Below, piece by piece: positions 22,145 through 32,004 of a stretch of 64,000 bases of DNA (positions are counted from its first letter, which is position 1; each line of letters starts with the position of its first letter). The notes beneath the pieces are model-generated. The model did not search any database and had not been told where the DNA came from. It was given only the letters and a program-made list of their open reading frames with translations. This stretch comes from Chondrus crispus (taxonomy: Eukaryota > Rhodophyta > Florideophyceae > Gigartinales > Gigartinaceae), in contig NW_005178685.1 in assembly GCF_000350225.1 (NCBI RefSeq), positions 121,319 to 185,318 on the forward strand, read 5' to 3'. Position numbers and translations under genes: made by a program.

Positions 22145-23467
22145 ATGACGACACGATCCCCAGGCTCTTCGTCATCAGGAACATCTTCGGACTCCGATTC
22201 GTTTGTCGTCGTGGCTGGGGCTGCGTACCACTGGGTGAGGACCAAGTTCACAGGAAAGCGCCGACGCAAATCATATGTCCAGCGTCTCCTTCCATCTCGA
22301 CATACAGTGTCCTTTGACGACATAACGAGAGCACTAGGCCCCGATCTGTTTCGAAAGTCATACCGCATGTCAGAAGCAGCATTCGCTCTGTTGCTAAACG
22401 AGGTGCAAGATCTCATTGACAAACCATTCAAGGCGGCCACAGAATATCGAAGGAGTACAGTTCCTCCCGCAGTTAGGCTGGGAATCACCTTAAGAATATT
22501 AGCCGGAGCAAGCTACCTCGACCTTGTCCTTGCCTATCAAGTGGCAGAGAGTACTTTGCACGAAGTATTCAATTCTACGTGTGAAGCACTGATGACGCGG
22601 CTTCGTTTGAAAGGGTTTCCTACTAGTAGCGCAGGTTTGCGATCCATTGCAAAGCGCTTTCAAACTTCAAGGAAATCTATGAATCCGCTTTCGGGTTGCG
22701 TTGGTGCGGTAGACGGAATCTGTGTTAAAATTAAGAAGCCCGAACCTCAAGAAAACCCTGCTATGTTCTATTGTCGGAAAGGTTTTTATGCGATCCCGGT
22801 TCAAGCTCTTGTTGACTCTGACTATATTTTTCGTTTTTGTTCTGCAATTTGTACAGGTTCAACACACGATTCTCTCGCTTTTTCTGTTTCAGGACTGAAA
22901 CGGGAAATAGACAAGGGTATCCTCGGCACTTGTTACTACATTGTAGGAGACGAGGCGTACTCCTGCACAGAGCACATAATCACGCCATTTTCGAAATCGG
23001 GTGCTGACACTGACCAAGACAACTTTAATTTTTTTCTATCCTCCTTGCGCATGCACGTAGAGCAGGCATTTGGCATGCTAGTTGCCCGTTGGAGAATATT
23101 ACGTGGTGGGTTGGAGTTTTCTGTAAACAAAAGCACTAACCTTATTTGTTTGCTAATGAAGCTGCACAACTTTGTGCTCGAAAACGACAGAGAGCGCTCT
23201 GTGTTGACCCATCAGCTAACAGACTACGAGAAACAAGTTTTAGAAGCTGACATCAATCAGTGGTGCCAGGAATCAAGACAATTGGCTCGTGAGTTTCAGG
23301 GCAGATACGAGAGAGATTGCTGCAGTCACGACGGAACACTTCTGCCTGTCAGGAATGGTTCTAATTCGAGAAAGCGAGACAGGTTGGTTCAAATCGTTAA
23401 GGAGAAAGGCAGAGAACGGCCTGAAGTACCGCTGCACCATTACAGCGTAGATCATGAACGCATGTGA
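22145..23467 (+). CDS. PIF/Harbinger transposase (DDE_Tnp_4 type)
   Basis: 440-residue open frame with no interruption, about the usual length for Harbinger transposases. It would cut and paste the element in the nucleus. A Ser-rich, basic N-terminus is followed by a helix-turn-helix-like segment (about residues 75-160: YRMSEAAFALLL, LRILAGASYLDLVLAYQVAESTLHEVF). The nuclease domain then follows. Conserved acidic positions visible are D190 (GAVDGICVKI), D242 (TGSTHDSLAF), D269 (VGDEAYSC) and E306 (MHVEQAFGML, next to the ARWRIL motif). This order is typical of the family; the exact triad assignment is not certain from one sequence. The tail is charged. The ATG at 22145 was chosen because the frame opens there, about 200 bp inside the left repeat. 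The intact frame suggests recent or continuing activity. Confidence 0.9.
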   Translation: MTTRSPGSSSSGTSSDSDSFVVVAGAAYHWVRTKFTGKRRRKSYVQRLLPSRHTVSFDDITRALGPDLFRKSYRMSEAAFALLLNEVQDLIDKPFKAATEYRRSTVPPAVRLGITLRILAGASYLDLVLAYQVAESTLHEVFNSTCEALMTRLRLKGFPTSSAGLRSIAKRFQTSRKSMNPLSGCVGAVDGICVKIKKPEPQENPAMFYCRKGFYAIPVQALVDSDYIFRFCSAICTGSTHDSLAFSVSGLKREIDKGILGTCYYIVGDEAYSCTEHIITPFSKSGADTDQDNFNFFLSSLRMHVEQAFGMLVARWRILRGGLEFSVNKSTNLICLLMKLHNFVLENDRERSVLTHQLTDYEKQVLEADINQWCQESRQLAREFQGRYERDCCSHDGTLLPVRNGSNSRKRDRLVQIVKEKGRERPEVPLHHYSVDHERM

Positions 23468-24059
23468 ACAATTTATCAAGTGCAACCGTCTGGCCAATCA
23501 GGCAAGTAGTGACGGAAGGGATGTGGAATTGATTTCGCGACAAGTGGCAAACCCAGTCTCTATTTGATCTACTACCGTTGGTCTCACCAGCCTTGCCGGC
23601 ATTCAGCTTTGCGTACAGCCGAAAATGCCGTCATGCGACGTACCCGACGTGAATGTGTGTGTTGATCGCATGTCGATCGCTGTATGTTTGGCAAGGCTAC
23701 GCGTCCTTCCTTTAGGTGGTGAAGCGATGCATGAATGGAAGCGACTGTATAGCGAGCGCACAGAGCAGGCGGACGTGAACGTGAGGACGATAGGAGGCTG
23801 GGCAATGCACCGGGTGGAGAGATTTGGAGGACATAGGCGGGTGGTTGTGAAGCGGTGAGGCGGGAGGGAGGAGGCGTTCTGGATGGCGCTTCATCCGCAT
23901 GATGGGGATGAGAATGGGTTTGGAATGCACGGAGGGGACGATGGAAAGGTGAGGTTTCGATACGAGGGGCGGGAGCGGTATTTCGAGATGGGTGAAGAGC
24001 ACTCGGCTGTGGAGACGGATGCGGTAGGAAGAAAGAAGGGGTTTGCGACGAGGGTAAAG
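23468..24059. other. Cargo start, no clear gene
   Basis: About 590 bases after the transposase. A short + frame near 23883-24059 is hydrophilic, and at its end the KRWRMWMFSVWLLVFHGS stretch begins a signal-anchor-like hydrophobic run that belongs with the next fragment. Nothing else is recognised. Confidence 0.4.
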
Positions 24060-24762
24060 CGGTGGCGTATGTGGATGTTTTCGGTTTGGTTGTTGGTGTT
24101 TCATGGCTCGGGCGCTGTTGACAGCGCTGACATCAGTCAGAAAATCGGACGCCGCTACCACTGTGTGCGAGGATCGCGTCAACGTAGTACAGGTCCTGTC
24201 AAATTAACGTGTCGACATCAGAGGCGTCATTAATGATGGAATCGATGCAGACGCTCTTGTGTGTGATGATTCCGCGCTGCCGTCTAGCGTTACATCTTCA
24301 CTGCCGAGTCCGAGTGAGAGCGCTGTACCAAGCGTGAGTGCTCCTGCATCTATCAGCGCAAATCAGGTACCGGTTGGTAGTGCCACCATCAGCTCAGGTA
24401 CCAGCTCGCCGTCAGCAAGCGCGGTGGCAAGTGCAAGTGTTCTGTTGCCGGTTACTTTAGAGACGCCGTCAGTCTCTCCGGGGTTTAGTTCTTCTGTCAG
24501 TCCTCAAGCTTCGAGCAGTATGCTGCTGCCCCAGATTTCCGCCACTCCATCGACATCTCCTGGCTCGCATGTATCGGTGAGCCCGCAGGTGACGGGGAGC
24601 ATCTTCGTGCCATTGATCTCGTGTACGCTGTGGCCTAGTGCTACGGGTCCTTCCGTGGGTGCAGCGTCTTCGGGAAATATGTTGGTACCCCTGATCTCGG
24701 CCGCACCGTTCCGCTCCGTGCGGCTGATTTTCCTGTTTTTGCCAGGCAGTCGTTGCACATAG
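24060..24762 (+). pseudogene. Fragment of a secreted/cell-surface Ser-rich protein
   Basis: Begins with a hydrophobic signal-like segment (WMFSVWLLVFHGS) and then, after at least one change of frame, a Cys-containing stretch (DADALVCDDSALP) and about 165 residues very rich in Ser, Pro, Val and Ala. That stretch has loosely repeated SVSPxxSSS and (M/V)L(L/V)P(L/Q/V)(I/T)S units. Such composition is typical of heavily glycosylated wall or surface proteins. The piece is incomplete at its C-terminus. It is one of several host gene parts carried between the two Harbinger genes. The Pro/Ser/Thr-rich piece at 26755-27405 may come from a similar gene. Confidence 0.4.
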
Positions 24763-24781
24763 CTGTAGAGTTGCGCTTCAG

Positions 24782-26509
24782 ATGAATTCGCAGACGTCAT
24801 CCAACTCTAATGAGGAACTTGAATCATCACGGGACAAACAACCGGAATCTTCTTCTCCCACTTCCTCCCCCACCGCAACGGACGCTGAGTTAGAAGAGCC
24901 TCAGCTGGACTCCGGTTCTGGTTCTGGCTCAGCCATATCTGGAAACGGAGGCGACGTTCCCGGTAAGCGCCAACCAGATGACGGCGGGGGTAAGAATCCC
25001 GAAGGGTCAAGAAACACCAACCCTGTCATGCCAGAGGAAAAGTCGCAGCTAGAGCAAGTCAACCACAGCTTCAAGAAAATCATCGAACTACCGGCTGGTA
25101 TCGTGTCCACAGTCACCAGAACGGCATACGGCTTTTTAACAGATCGCGTCAGGGAGCTGTTACACTTTGTCCCAGCCCCGGTAATCGTCGCCCTCATCTC
25201 CACCGTATCTACTATTTCAGGGACCAGGTACAACGCACGTCGCAATAAGATGGCTGCCATTGCCGCACAGCAGAAGGCGGCCAGGGCTAAGAAAGACGAC
25301 ATTGAGCCGCTGCTGAGAAAGAAGTACATGGAGCTGTCAGCCCCCATTCTGAAAAGCGCTGCAAAGCTCGCTGACAGAATTCACTCTATCGTGGATGCAG
25401 ACTGGGACCGCGTGGAAAAGAAAGGTCTTGACAGCTCTCTTTCTCCAGCATATTCAGCCTATTTGCTCGGTCGATACTTCGCAATGGTAGAGATTATCAA
25501 GCAGGAGAGCGTTATTTTGGATTATGGTTTCCATGCAGCAGATAGAGTCTTAAGCAATATTCTTGCTAGGATTCAAGGTGTATTTGCGGCAAGCGACGAA
25601 ATTCTTATCGAGATGCAGATGACGGAGCATCTATTCCACCCGCCTGATGGGCAAACGGCTCTTCGCGCCGGCCCATTACGTGTTACACTGCGTGCACAAT
25701 CTGTCCTCGGCGAGCTCCTGCATCGCAAGCTCTACAGCGGGAAATTGGATTTCGTGGATAAAGCAGAAAACGAGAGGCGTGGGCAGGACGCGGTCCTTTC
25801 GTTCCGAGAATTTTCTCGTATTCTGGAAGTAGATGCAACCGTCGCGCGCTGGTACAAGCCTGTGATCCGAGACTTTGAGACTTTGGAGGCCTTCGTGCGA
25901 CGTACTTGGCGAAGCAAGAGACGATGCGATCGAGTTGGGTCACGACTGTATTTCGCGCAGTCGGCCTTGATGGACTTGGTCGAGTTTTTCGACCCGTTGC
26001 CGCAGGCACATGCCATTCCATTCTATCGGCGGAGAAGGCTTCAGCTTGGAGGGGTTTCGTACTCCGAGGAGCAGCGTGCTCCGCTAAGCCTTCATCTGTT
26101 GTACAGAGAGCTGGCGAAAATCAGAGATCGTCGCTCGATGGTGGGGAGCAAGATGGACCGATTGCGACTACCTCGTGGAGGTGTAGAGGTGCATGTGAAG
26201 GGGTCTCAGGCGCACTCAAATAGCGATACGCTATCTCAAAAGTACGGGGATTGCCCCTACTCCCAGCGCGTCCTCATTTTACTCGAGGAACCCACACACA
26301 GATCCTTGTCGATCTCATTGCAAATATTTCGAACCTCCACGCCCGCCGCTCCCATGCACCATCTTCTTCTACACGGCTCCGTGGCCCACCCCCTGACGCA
26401 TTACTTTCGCCGTCTCGCTGCCGACCCGCCGCGCGCATCACGTGCTGCTATCGGCATGTCGGGCGCGGCCGCTGCGAGGCGTGGCGGGCGTGGCCGCTGC
26501 GGCTCGTGA
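24782..26509 (+). CDS. Uncharacterised membrane-associated protein (captured host gene)
   Basis: Long open frame of 575 codons. Residues 1-90 are low-complexity Ser/Glu/Pro/Gly. A hydrophobic segment at about 129-147 (VPAPVIVALISTVSTISGT) could be a membrane anchor. A globular helix-rich part follows to about residue 475 (LGRYFAMVEIIKQESVILDYGF, LRAGPLRVTLRAQSVLGELL, FREFSRILEVDATVARWY, FAQSALMDLVEFFDPLPQAH). This part looks under normal protein constraint and like a real host protein, but I cannot name the family. The last ~95 codons change to low-complexity composition and overlap the leader of the next fragment, so the true protein end is probably lost. It lies inside Harbinger cargo, so it is likely a copy of a gene still present elsewhere. 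Confidence 0.6.
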   Translation: MNSQTSSNSNEELESSRDKQPESSSPTSSPTATDAELEEPQLDSGSGSGSAISGNGGDVPGKRQPDDGGGKNPEGSRNTNPVMPEEKSQLEQVNHSFKKIIELPAGIVSTVTRTAYGFLTDRVRELLHFVPAPVIVALISTVSTISGTRYNARRNKMAAIAAQQKAARAKKDDIEPLLRKKYMELSAPILKSAAKLADRIHSIVDADWDRVEKKGLDSSLSPAYSAYLLGRYFAMVEIIKQESVILDYGFHAADRVLSNILARIQGVFAASDEILIEMQMTEHLFHPPDGQTALRAGPLRVTLRAQSVLGELLHRKLYSGKLDFVDKAENERRGQDAVLSFREFSRILEVDATVARWYKPVIRDFETLEAFVRRTWRSKRRCDRVGSRLYFAQSALMDLVEFFDPLPQAHAIPFYRRRRLQLGGVSYSEEQRAPLSLHLLYRELAKIRDRRSMVGSKMDRLRLPRGGVEVHVKGSQAHSNSDTLSQKYGDCPYSQRVLILLEEPTHRSLSISLQIFRTSTPAAPMHHLLLHGSVAHPLTHYFRRLAADPPRASRAAIGMSGAAAARRGGRGRCGS

Positions 26510-26759
26510 CACTGCGCGGCTGCACGACGCAGCAAAACATTGCCCCCCCGCACACGGTGCTGCACTGCGCCGCCACTCGCAGGGCCTAGACGCGGCGTGG
26601 CCCAACACCCTCGTGCGGCTCACGGATCTGCTACTGGGCGAGAGCAAGCGGTACAACCTCACAGCGATCCGCACGCGCGATGCCGTGCGTCTCAAGCACG
26701 TCATGGATGCGCTTAGCCTGCTACTGGCGCTGGACTCCGGTACCATTGTTTACTGGTAG
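26442..26759 (+). pseudogene. rsmG: RsmG (GidB) N-terminal fragment, plastid-type
   Basis: The segment LLLGESKRYNLTAIRTRDAV followed by LKHVMDALSL is the conserved N-terminal block of RsmG, the methyltransferase that makes m7G527 in small-subunit rRNA of bacteria and plastids. Upstream is an Ala/Arg-rich stretch without acidic residues (LLSACRARPLRGVAGVAAAARDT), compatible with an organelle transit peptide. The fragment stops soon after this block, before the SAM-binding Gly-rich motif, and runs into unrelated Pro/Ser/Thr-rich sequence. It is therefore a 5' gene piece and cannot be a working enzyme. It sits in the Harbinger cargo. Confidence 0.65.
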
Positions 26760-27405
26760 CACACTACTGCCATCGACTGGGACACCGCTGCCGTCATCAG
26801 GTGTTGTTGCAATTGTACCGACCGAGACCCCAACGCCCCTATCAAGTGTGAACGACTTCTCGCCGACACGGACGCCTACTCCTTCATCAAGTGTCAATGA
26901 AGCCCCACCGATCAGGACACCAACACTAATACCAACACCAACACCAAAACCAGCGCCTTCATCAAGTTTCGATGAAAACCTATCGACTCAAACACCGATC
27001 CCTTCTTCAAGTGTTTCCGAAACCCTTGCAACCGGGAATCTTACGCCTTTACCAGGCGGAACCGAAATCGTACCGACAGAGACATTGAGACCTTCCTCGA
27101 GTATCAACAGCTTACTACCCACGATAACAGCAACACGTACGCTAAGTATGGTCACAATGCTACTCACGAGGACATCTATTCCATCATCGAGTTTCAACCC
27201 AATAGGACCGAGTGTATCACTAGATGCAGTGCAGGTTTCCATCTCGGCTTCACCAGTCTTTCCGAGCCGACCTGCAGATGTTGACGACTCGCCTGATTTA
27301 TTTTCCGACCCACCGACTCTCGTTGCTCCGTCATCTGAAGTCGACGTTCCCAATCCTGTGATACCGACTGACGAAGAAGACCCAGGATCATCTCCGGAAG
27401 CGTAG
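26755..27405 (+). pseudogene. Pro/Ser/Thr-rich surface-protein fragment
   Basis: About 215 codons open, composed of loose repeats such as TPTPSSSVNE and ETxxPSSSxN about 20 residues long, then an acidic end (DVDDSPDLFSDPPTL, DEEDPGSSPEA). The composition is like O-glycosylated extracellular proteins. No catalytic domain is visible. The join to the RsmG piece at about 26750 lies within one open frame, which looks like a chance chimera of captured parts. Confidence 0.4.
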
Positions 27406-27573
27406 ATACTAGGAACGCCGGAGGGAGTGGCAGTCTGGTTGCCGGTGTCGAACGAAGATTATGTTCCCTTGTTTCCGTGTGCGGATTACGGCCTGGTCTA
27501 TGACATGCGAGAGCTCAACCACACAAACAATTATCAAAGCGATTTTCCCTTTGATAATTGAAAAACTTCTACT

Positions 27574-28164
27574 ATGGAGATTCCTATCGACTCTGTTTCG
27601 TTGCCCGTATTTAGAAAGGTTTTGGAATACGTGTACACCGGCACAATCGCCCTTCAAGCTGCAGATATATATGATGTTTGCTCGATATCTGCGCAGCTTG
27701 GAATCGGTAGTCTGCAAAGCATTGTCTCTTTCTACCTTCGAAACGAGGAGAATGTGCGTCAAATCGTCACCGTCTTAGATCGTGCTCTCCAAGACTCGGA
27801 ACAGAATCGCGTACTCGTTGTGAGGCTCACAGAGTATCTGGCCGAAAACTGTTCCAAGTTACTCTGGTGTGCCCCGTATGAAGAATTATCTGTCGACCTT
27901 ATGCTGCACATTGTCAAGCAAGAAAACCTTGGTGCTTCAGAATATGAAATATGGCAAGCGCTTGTGGAATGGGGATGCATGCAATGCAGCGTTTCGCCGC
28001 CAAAAGCTGTCTCGGCAATGTCTGAAAGGGAGAAGAAGCGAGTCAGAGAGTGCTTGCAGAGATTCTGTCGGCCGGGGTACCTGCGCATTCTAAATTTCGA
28101 CACGGAGACTTTCGCTCGCGAGGTAGAGCCGCTTGGATCATTTCCACCGGCCAAGATGCTTTAG
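27574..28164 (+). pseudogene. BTB (C-terminal part) plus BACK domain protein fragment
   Basis: Residues 1-57 match the C-terminal half of a BTB/POZ domain (FRKVLEYVYTGTI, DVCSISAQLGI, SIVSFYL). Residues ~60-150 match a BACK domain (LTEYLAENCSKLL, LMLHIVKQENL, YEIWQALVEWG). Such proteins usually act as substrate adaptors of cullin-3 ubiquitin ligases. The BTB N-terminal half, needed for dimerisation and cullin binding, is missing, so the first ATG is internal. The ordinary partner domain may be the CUB-like segment just downstream (28300-28772). Confidence 0.65.
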
Positions 28165-28299
28165 AAGTATCGTTTTGACGTAGTGGCTGGTAACGCCGCC
28201 TTCGAGCATGCCTATCATGGAGACCGGCACAGTTTTCTATTGCGAGTTCGACAGCGAACCGCTTGTTATGAATCTACTAGTCATCCACATCCGAGAGGT

Positions 28300-28772
28300 G
28301 GGTCTCAAACGTTCAAGGTTCAAATGCCTCGGTGGGCGACGGAAATGAAAGTGGTTTTTGATCCACGGACGGCTCTGGGGCGATATTCTGAGCTTGAGTT
28401 TTGCACTGACGAAAGGCGCGCGATGCGGGTGTATTCGGTGAGGGCTAGTGAAGTGCCAGGGACAATGTGTCTGCTCTCCGATGTGGAGACGACGACGCCA
28501 TATTGGGCGCAATCACGGTTACAGATCACGGTGAGAGATCCGGCGTCTCAGCGCGCGCGTTAGGAGTCGAACCGATTTACATTAGCGGGAACAGCTTTTG
28601 GTGTACCTTTTACTCTCCGCAGAACGTCGGCGATTCGGCATGGGGCTACAAATTTTCGTTTCAATCGCTAGGTAGCTCAACCGAAACCGCAACAAACCCT
28701 GAGTTTTCTGAAGAATTGTTATGGCTTGTTTCGCAAGAGTTGACGCTGCCCTCTGCACACTGCCAATGGTGA
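28300..28772 (+). pseudogene. CUB-like segment (FDPRT ... WGYKF), continuation of the BTB-BACK gene
   Basis: First part: MPRWATEMKVVFDPRTALGR then a SELEFCTDERR stretch. Second part, in another frame: ISGNSFWCTFYSPQN and SAWGYKFSF. The pair of motifs VxFDPRT and GNxFxFxFxS...WGYKF is found in large ubiquitin-ligase-related proteins (HERC2/ZZEF1-like regions) and in some BTB proteins. The change of frame near 28470-28560 means this copy is broken, or an intron was once here. The protein role is not established. Confidence 0.45.
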
Positions 28773-28868
28773 GAACGACGACAACTCATTCGTATAGTCT
28801 TTTTGGTACTTCAGGCCTGGCATAATTTCCCGTTCGACACTCGGACGGTTGTCACCGTCACTAACTTC

Positions 28869-29786
28869 ATGGCTTCGGAGGTGTCCTCGATATTGCCATC
28901 ATATCTGACACCTGCAATACCCTACCATACATTCAATCGCATGCAAGTCACATGCATTGAGGCATGGGACAGCGATTGCAACATGCTCGTCTCAGCGCCT
29001 ACTGGTTCTGGTAAAACGCTTTGCTTTGAACTTGCCCTTCTTCGCTACTTGCATCTTGCTCTCACTTCATTAGAGAAAAAGTACCTACCTGCCAGTGGTT
29101 TACCCAGGAAGGTGGTGTTTATTGCTCCCACTAAAGCCATTTGCATGGAAAAGGGACATGACTGGAAACGGCGATATGCGTTTCTCGGCTTACGGGTTGA
29201 AATCATGACAGGAGATGTGTATGCGGCAGGTTCCAATTCAATCTTGCTGAATGCTGACCTGATCTTGACGACTGCTGAAAAGTGGGATAGCCTCACGAGG
29301 AATACTTGTTCCCAAGCAGTACCCGGCGTTTTGTCCAAGATTGCTTTGCTCTTCGTCGATGAAGTCCACCATATAGGGAACTCACGAAGTGGTACACTTG
29401 AATCTGTCATAACTCGCATGTTTGTCACCAGCGACCAACTCAAGCAGAACATATCATCTGCTCAAGTTCAGTCTGTGCGTGTCATTGCATTGTCTGCCAC
29501 CGTCAAAAATGTCGGGGAGGTCGGACGCTGGCTACGAGTTGACCCGGAACATATTTTTCAGTTCGATCAAAGCTACAGGCCTATTCAACAGCTGATGAAC
29601 CCACAGCTTTCGGACTTGCAGACAGCGAGTGTCGAGGATTCGGAACAGAAAGGAGGTAATATTGGATGTACGATTGGGTTGGTGTGCCTTGGGGTTGTAG
29701 GGGTTGTGCTGGCAATATTTGTTGTTAATGACAGCTCTACGAGGGGTCGCAAGTGCAGCAGCTGCTACCGCACCTGCCGCAGGTGA
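28869..29786 (+). pseudogene. HFM1: MER3/HFM1-type DNA helicase, N-terminal half
   Basis: Helicase domain 1 of the meiotic crossover helicase MER3/HFM1 (Ski2-like superfamily 2). Numbered from the ATG at 28869: Q-like region IPYHTFNRMQ (18-26), Walker A SAPTGSGKT (42-50), FIAPTKAICMEK (84-95), TTAEKWDSLTR (134-144), DEVHHIG (164-170), SAT (209-211) and FDQSYRPI (232-239), which corresponds to the conserved FxxSYRP of this family. The second RecA domain, winged helix and Sec63 region are missing. After about residue 250 the frame runs into a hydrophobic, unrelated stretch. It has no introns. Lying at the right edge of the Harbinger cargo, it is a captured 5' gene part and could not unwind DNA. 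Confidence 0.75.
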
Positions 29787-29958
29787 GGAAATGGCCTGGG
29801 AAAACGTCAAAGAAGTGTACAGGGATACAAAATATGAAAACTATAGCTCCGGCAGGTTATCGTCGTCCCCTTCGAAGGGGCCGGTGTTTGCCACTGTCTT
29901 TACTGGCTTTAAGGAACGCCTCATCCTCCTATCATGATCTATTGAAGCGTATCTCATC
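29787..29958. other. Cargo end, no gene
   Basis: Short stretch between the helicase fragment and the SAP/Myb-like gene. Contains the small palindrome CACCTGCCGCAGGTG (about 29769-29783) and nothing else recognised. Confidence 0.5.
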
Positions 29959-31806
29959 CTATTCTATCGCCGCTTCACAGTCAGCCGGGGGAATCTCTTC
30001 TTCCTGTTGCAAATTGCTGCTGACAACAGGTGGGTTCTGAACCACGTCCCCGTCAGATCGCTGCCCATTGCAAAGATTGCCCATGGGTCGGGACTGCGGC
30101 ATTAAAAACGCGTTTTTTAACTCCTCCATTTGGAGTTTTGCGCACTCCTCAAAAGACTCATCTGGGTCCAATCCCTGGGCTTTCAAAGTCTTGTAAAGGT
30201 TTCCCATGGACACAACACACCATTGGCGCTGCTGTAATTGCTGCATTCTCGAATTTTCTATCTCGGTCTTCCTTTTTTTAAACGCCTTCTCTTTTCGTTC
30301 AGCGGCCTTCGCTCGCTTTTCCGCAACTGCTGCTTCGGAATAGGTCCTCCACGAGTTCTCAAACAAATTCTCTCCCCGATTAATACTCCTGCGATTTCCT
30401 CGTCCTGACATCCCGCTGGTTCCCTGACTGCCACCCTCGTCACATCCCCTATCGAATGGGATCACCCTCGTGCACAAATTCGCAAACCGGGTGTCCTCAT
30501 TTTCCGTTCCTTTCCGTGCGCAGACAAAAAGGACAACATTCCGCTGCCCTTCCGCGGTCAACTCCCCACCCGGAGTCCCTGCGTAACTTTTAAAATTCCC
30601 GGTGTTGTTTTGTCCAGACCTTGACCAATTTTCGACACACGTCGTGAAGGACCTCCGTGCATCCACAAATTTATCTTTCAAAAATGTAGCCGATCGATGA
30701 CAAGGCGGTGCCACCTTAGAGTCTACCTCGTCGACATTCCCAACCATGTTGAGATGAAGGCGCAAATTAGGATTGTTAAAGCGCTCTTCGATAACACCCC
30801 AGTATGAGTCTCTCGTAAAACCCGCATCCAGCTGACTCCTTGTCAGCTCCTGCCCTGTCCCATCCAGGGCGCATTTCGCGTCTTCATCATCCCGCATGAT
30901 GACGCATAGGCGAGCGAATTCGCTGATGCTAAACGTGCCCAATCCGCTAACCGGACCAGCCTCTCTCTGACTGCCACTTGTCTCGTCCAATTCTTCTCCA
31001 CCGTGATCTTCACTTCTCACAACTTGATCCCCATTTTGTCTTGCTTCCTCCAAGTTTCCTTTTTTTCTCTTGAACGTTTCAACCTCTTTCGCTTCCAAAA
31101 GCTTGAATAGCTCGGCATCGGCGGGAACACGGGAAAAGTAGAGCGGAGAACGCAGGTCGAGTGTCACACGCTGCTGAAGCCAAGACTCGAATCTGGCCGT
31201 TTCTGGGATCGAAGACATAGCAGCACAAATTGTTCGTCCAGATAAAGCAAAAATTTGTAACTGTAGAAATGCTCGAGCGACGAGGGTGCCCTTGTTACCT
31301 GATTGTTTCCACCTCCATTCCTTCAATATGCCCCTTAGTTGCTTGACATTTAGGCTTGACAAAAAAGAGAATGCCGCGCACTTATCATCGGCTTTCGAGG
31401 CTCTGACCTCACCAGCCGCCCGCTGGTCAACTGAGAGAACGCGAGCACCTGCCAATGGTTCCATTGGCGAATTATTTTGGGAGCCATCGACAGGACTATG
31501 TGCGGAGCGAGGAAAAGATTCTTGCTCTGATATGTGCGTAAACTGCAGCACGCGCATAGTTCGGGCGTTTGGAGATGGCGGAGACGAGGGACATGGTCTA
31601 AGGAAACGAGGACTGCGACGGAGAATGAGGGGGGACTTTTGTGTGGTCATTGTGATGGGGATCGGAAAGCGAAGGGAGCGAGGAGTTGGTAGGGCAGGCT
31701 GCGGTATGTTGGGTTCTGGGTGGGTGCTGTTGGAATACGAATTGTATCTTCTTCGGATGCCAGTCTCCCGCCGTTTTTCAAATATAGTGGCATTTGGGAG
31801 CATCAA
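29959..31806 (-). CDS. Harbinger second protein: SAP plus Myb/trihelix-like
   Basis: 615-residue open frame pointing inward from the right end, without interruption. Harbinger elements usually encode a Myb/SANT-like DNA-binding partner that brings the transposase to the nucleus and the repeats. Here residues ~148-182 form a SAP-like motif (SLNVKQLRGILKEWRWKQSG). Residues ~293-400 look like a Myb/trihelix-like domain (DAGFTRDSYWGVIEERF, FLKDKFVDARRSF). A basic coiled-coil-like part lies at about 475-520 (EKRAKAAERKEKAFKKRK). The SAP motif may be extra for this superfamily. Internal ATGs, for example residue 53, could also be the start. With the intact transposase it suggests a recently autonomous element. 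Confidence 0.7.
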   Translation of the reverse strand: MMLPNATIFEKRRETGIRRRYNSYSNSTHPEPNIPQPALPTPRSLRFPIPITMTTQKSPLILRRSPRFLRPCPSSPPSPNARTMRVLQFTHISEQESFPRSAHSPVDGSQNNSPMEPLAGARVLSVDQRAAGEVRASKADDKCAAFSFLSSLNVKQLRGILKEWRWKQSGNKGTLVARAFLQLQIFALSGRTICAAMSSIPETARFESWLQQRVTLDLRSPLYFSRVPADAELFKLLEAKEVETFKRKKGNLEEARQNGDQVVRSEDHGGEELDETSGSQREAGPVSGLGTFSISEFARLCVIMRDDEDAKCALDGTGQELTRSQLDAGFTRDSYWGVIEERFNNPNLRLHLNMVGNVDEVDSKVAPPCHRSATFLKDKFVDARRSFTTCVENWSRSGQNNTGNFKSYAGTPGGELTAEGQRNVVLFVCARKGTENEDTRFANLCTRVIPFDRGCDEGGSQGTSGMSGRGNRRSINRGENLFENSWRTYSEAAVAEKRAKAAERKEKAFKKRKTEIENSRMQQLQQRQWCVVSMGNLYKTLKAQGLDPDESFEECAKLQMEELKNAFLMPQSRPMGNLCNGQRSDGDVVQNPPVVSSNLQQEEEIPPADCEAAIE

Positions 31807-32004
31807 TAAAATGATTAAACTGAATTCGATATGTGCAAAATTGGATCTAGAATGAATTCATTCACACTTATCCAGTGGCGATAGCCAATGATTTTGTTTT
31901 GCATGGCACGTTGGTAGTGATGGAAGCTATTATTTTAACATTGTGTGGGCCATCATACTGTTAAGAAAAGTATTATATAGACCAATCAGGTGCAGGCCGA
32001 CGTC

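Noticed and set aside
24504-24800. A - strand frame opposite the Ser-rich fragment
   Set aside because: Shadow frame; composition explained by the + strand Ser/Pro repeats.
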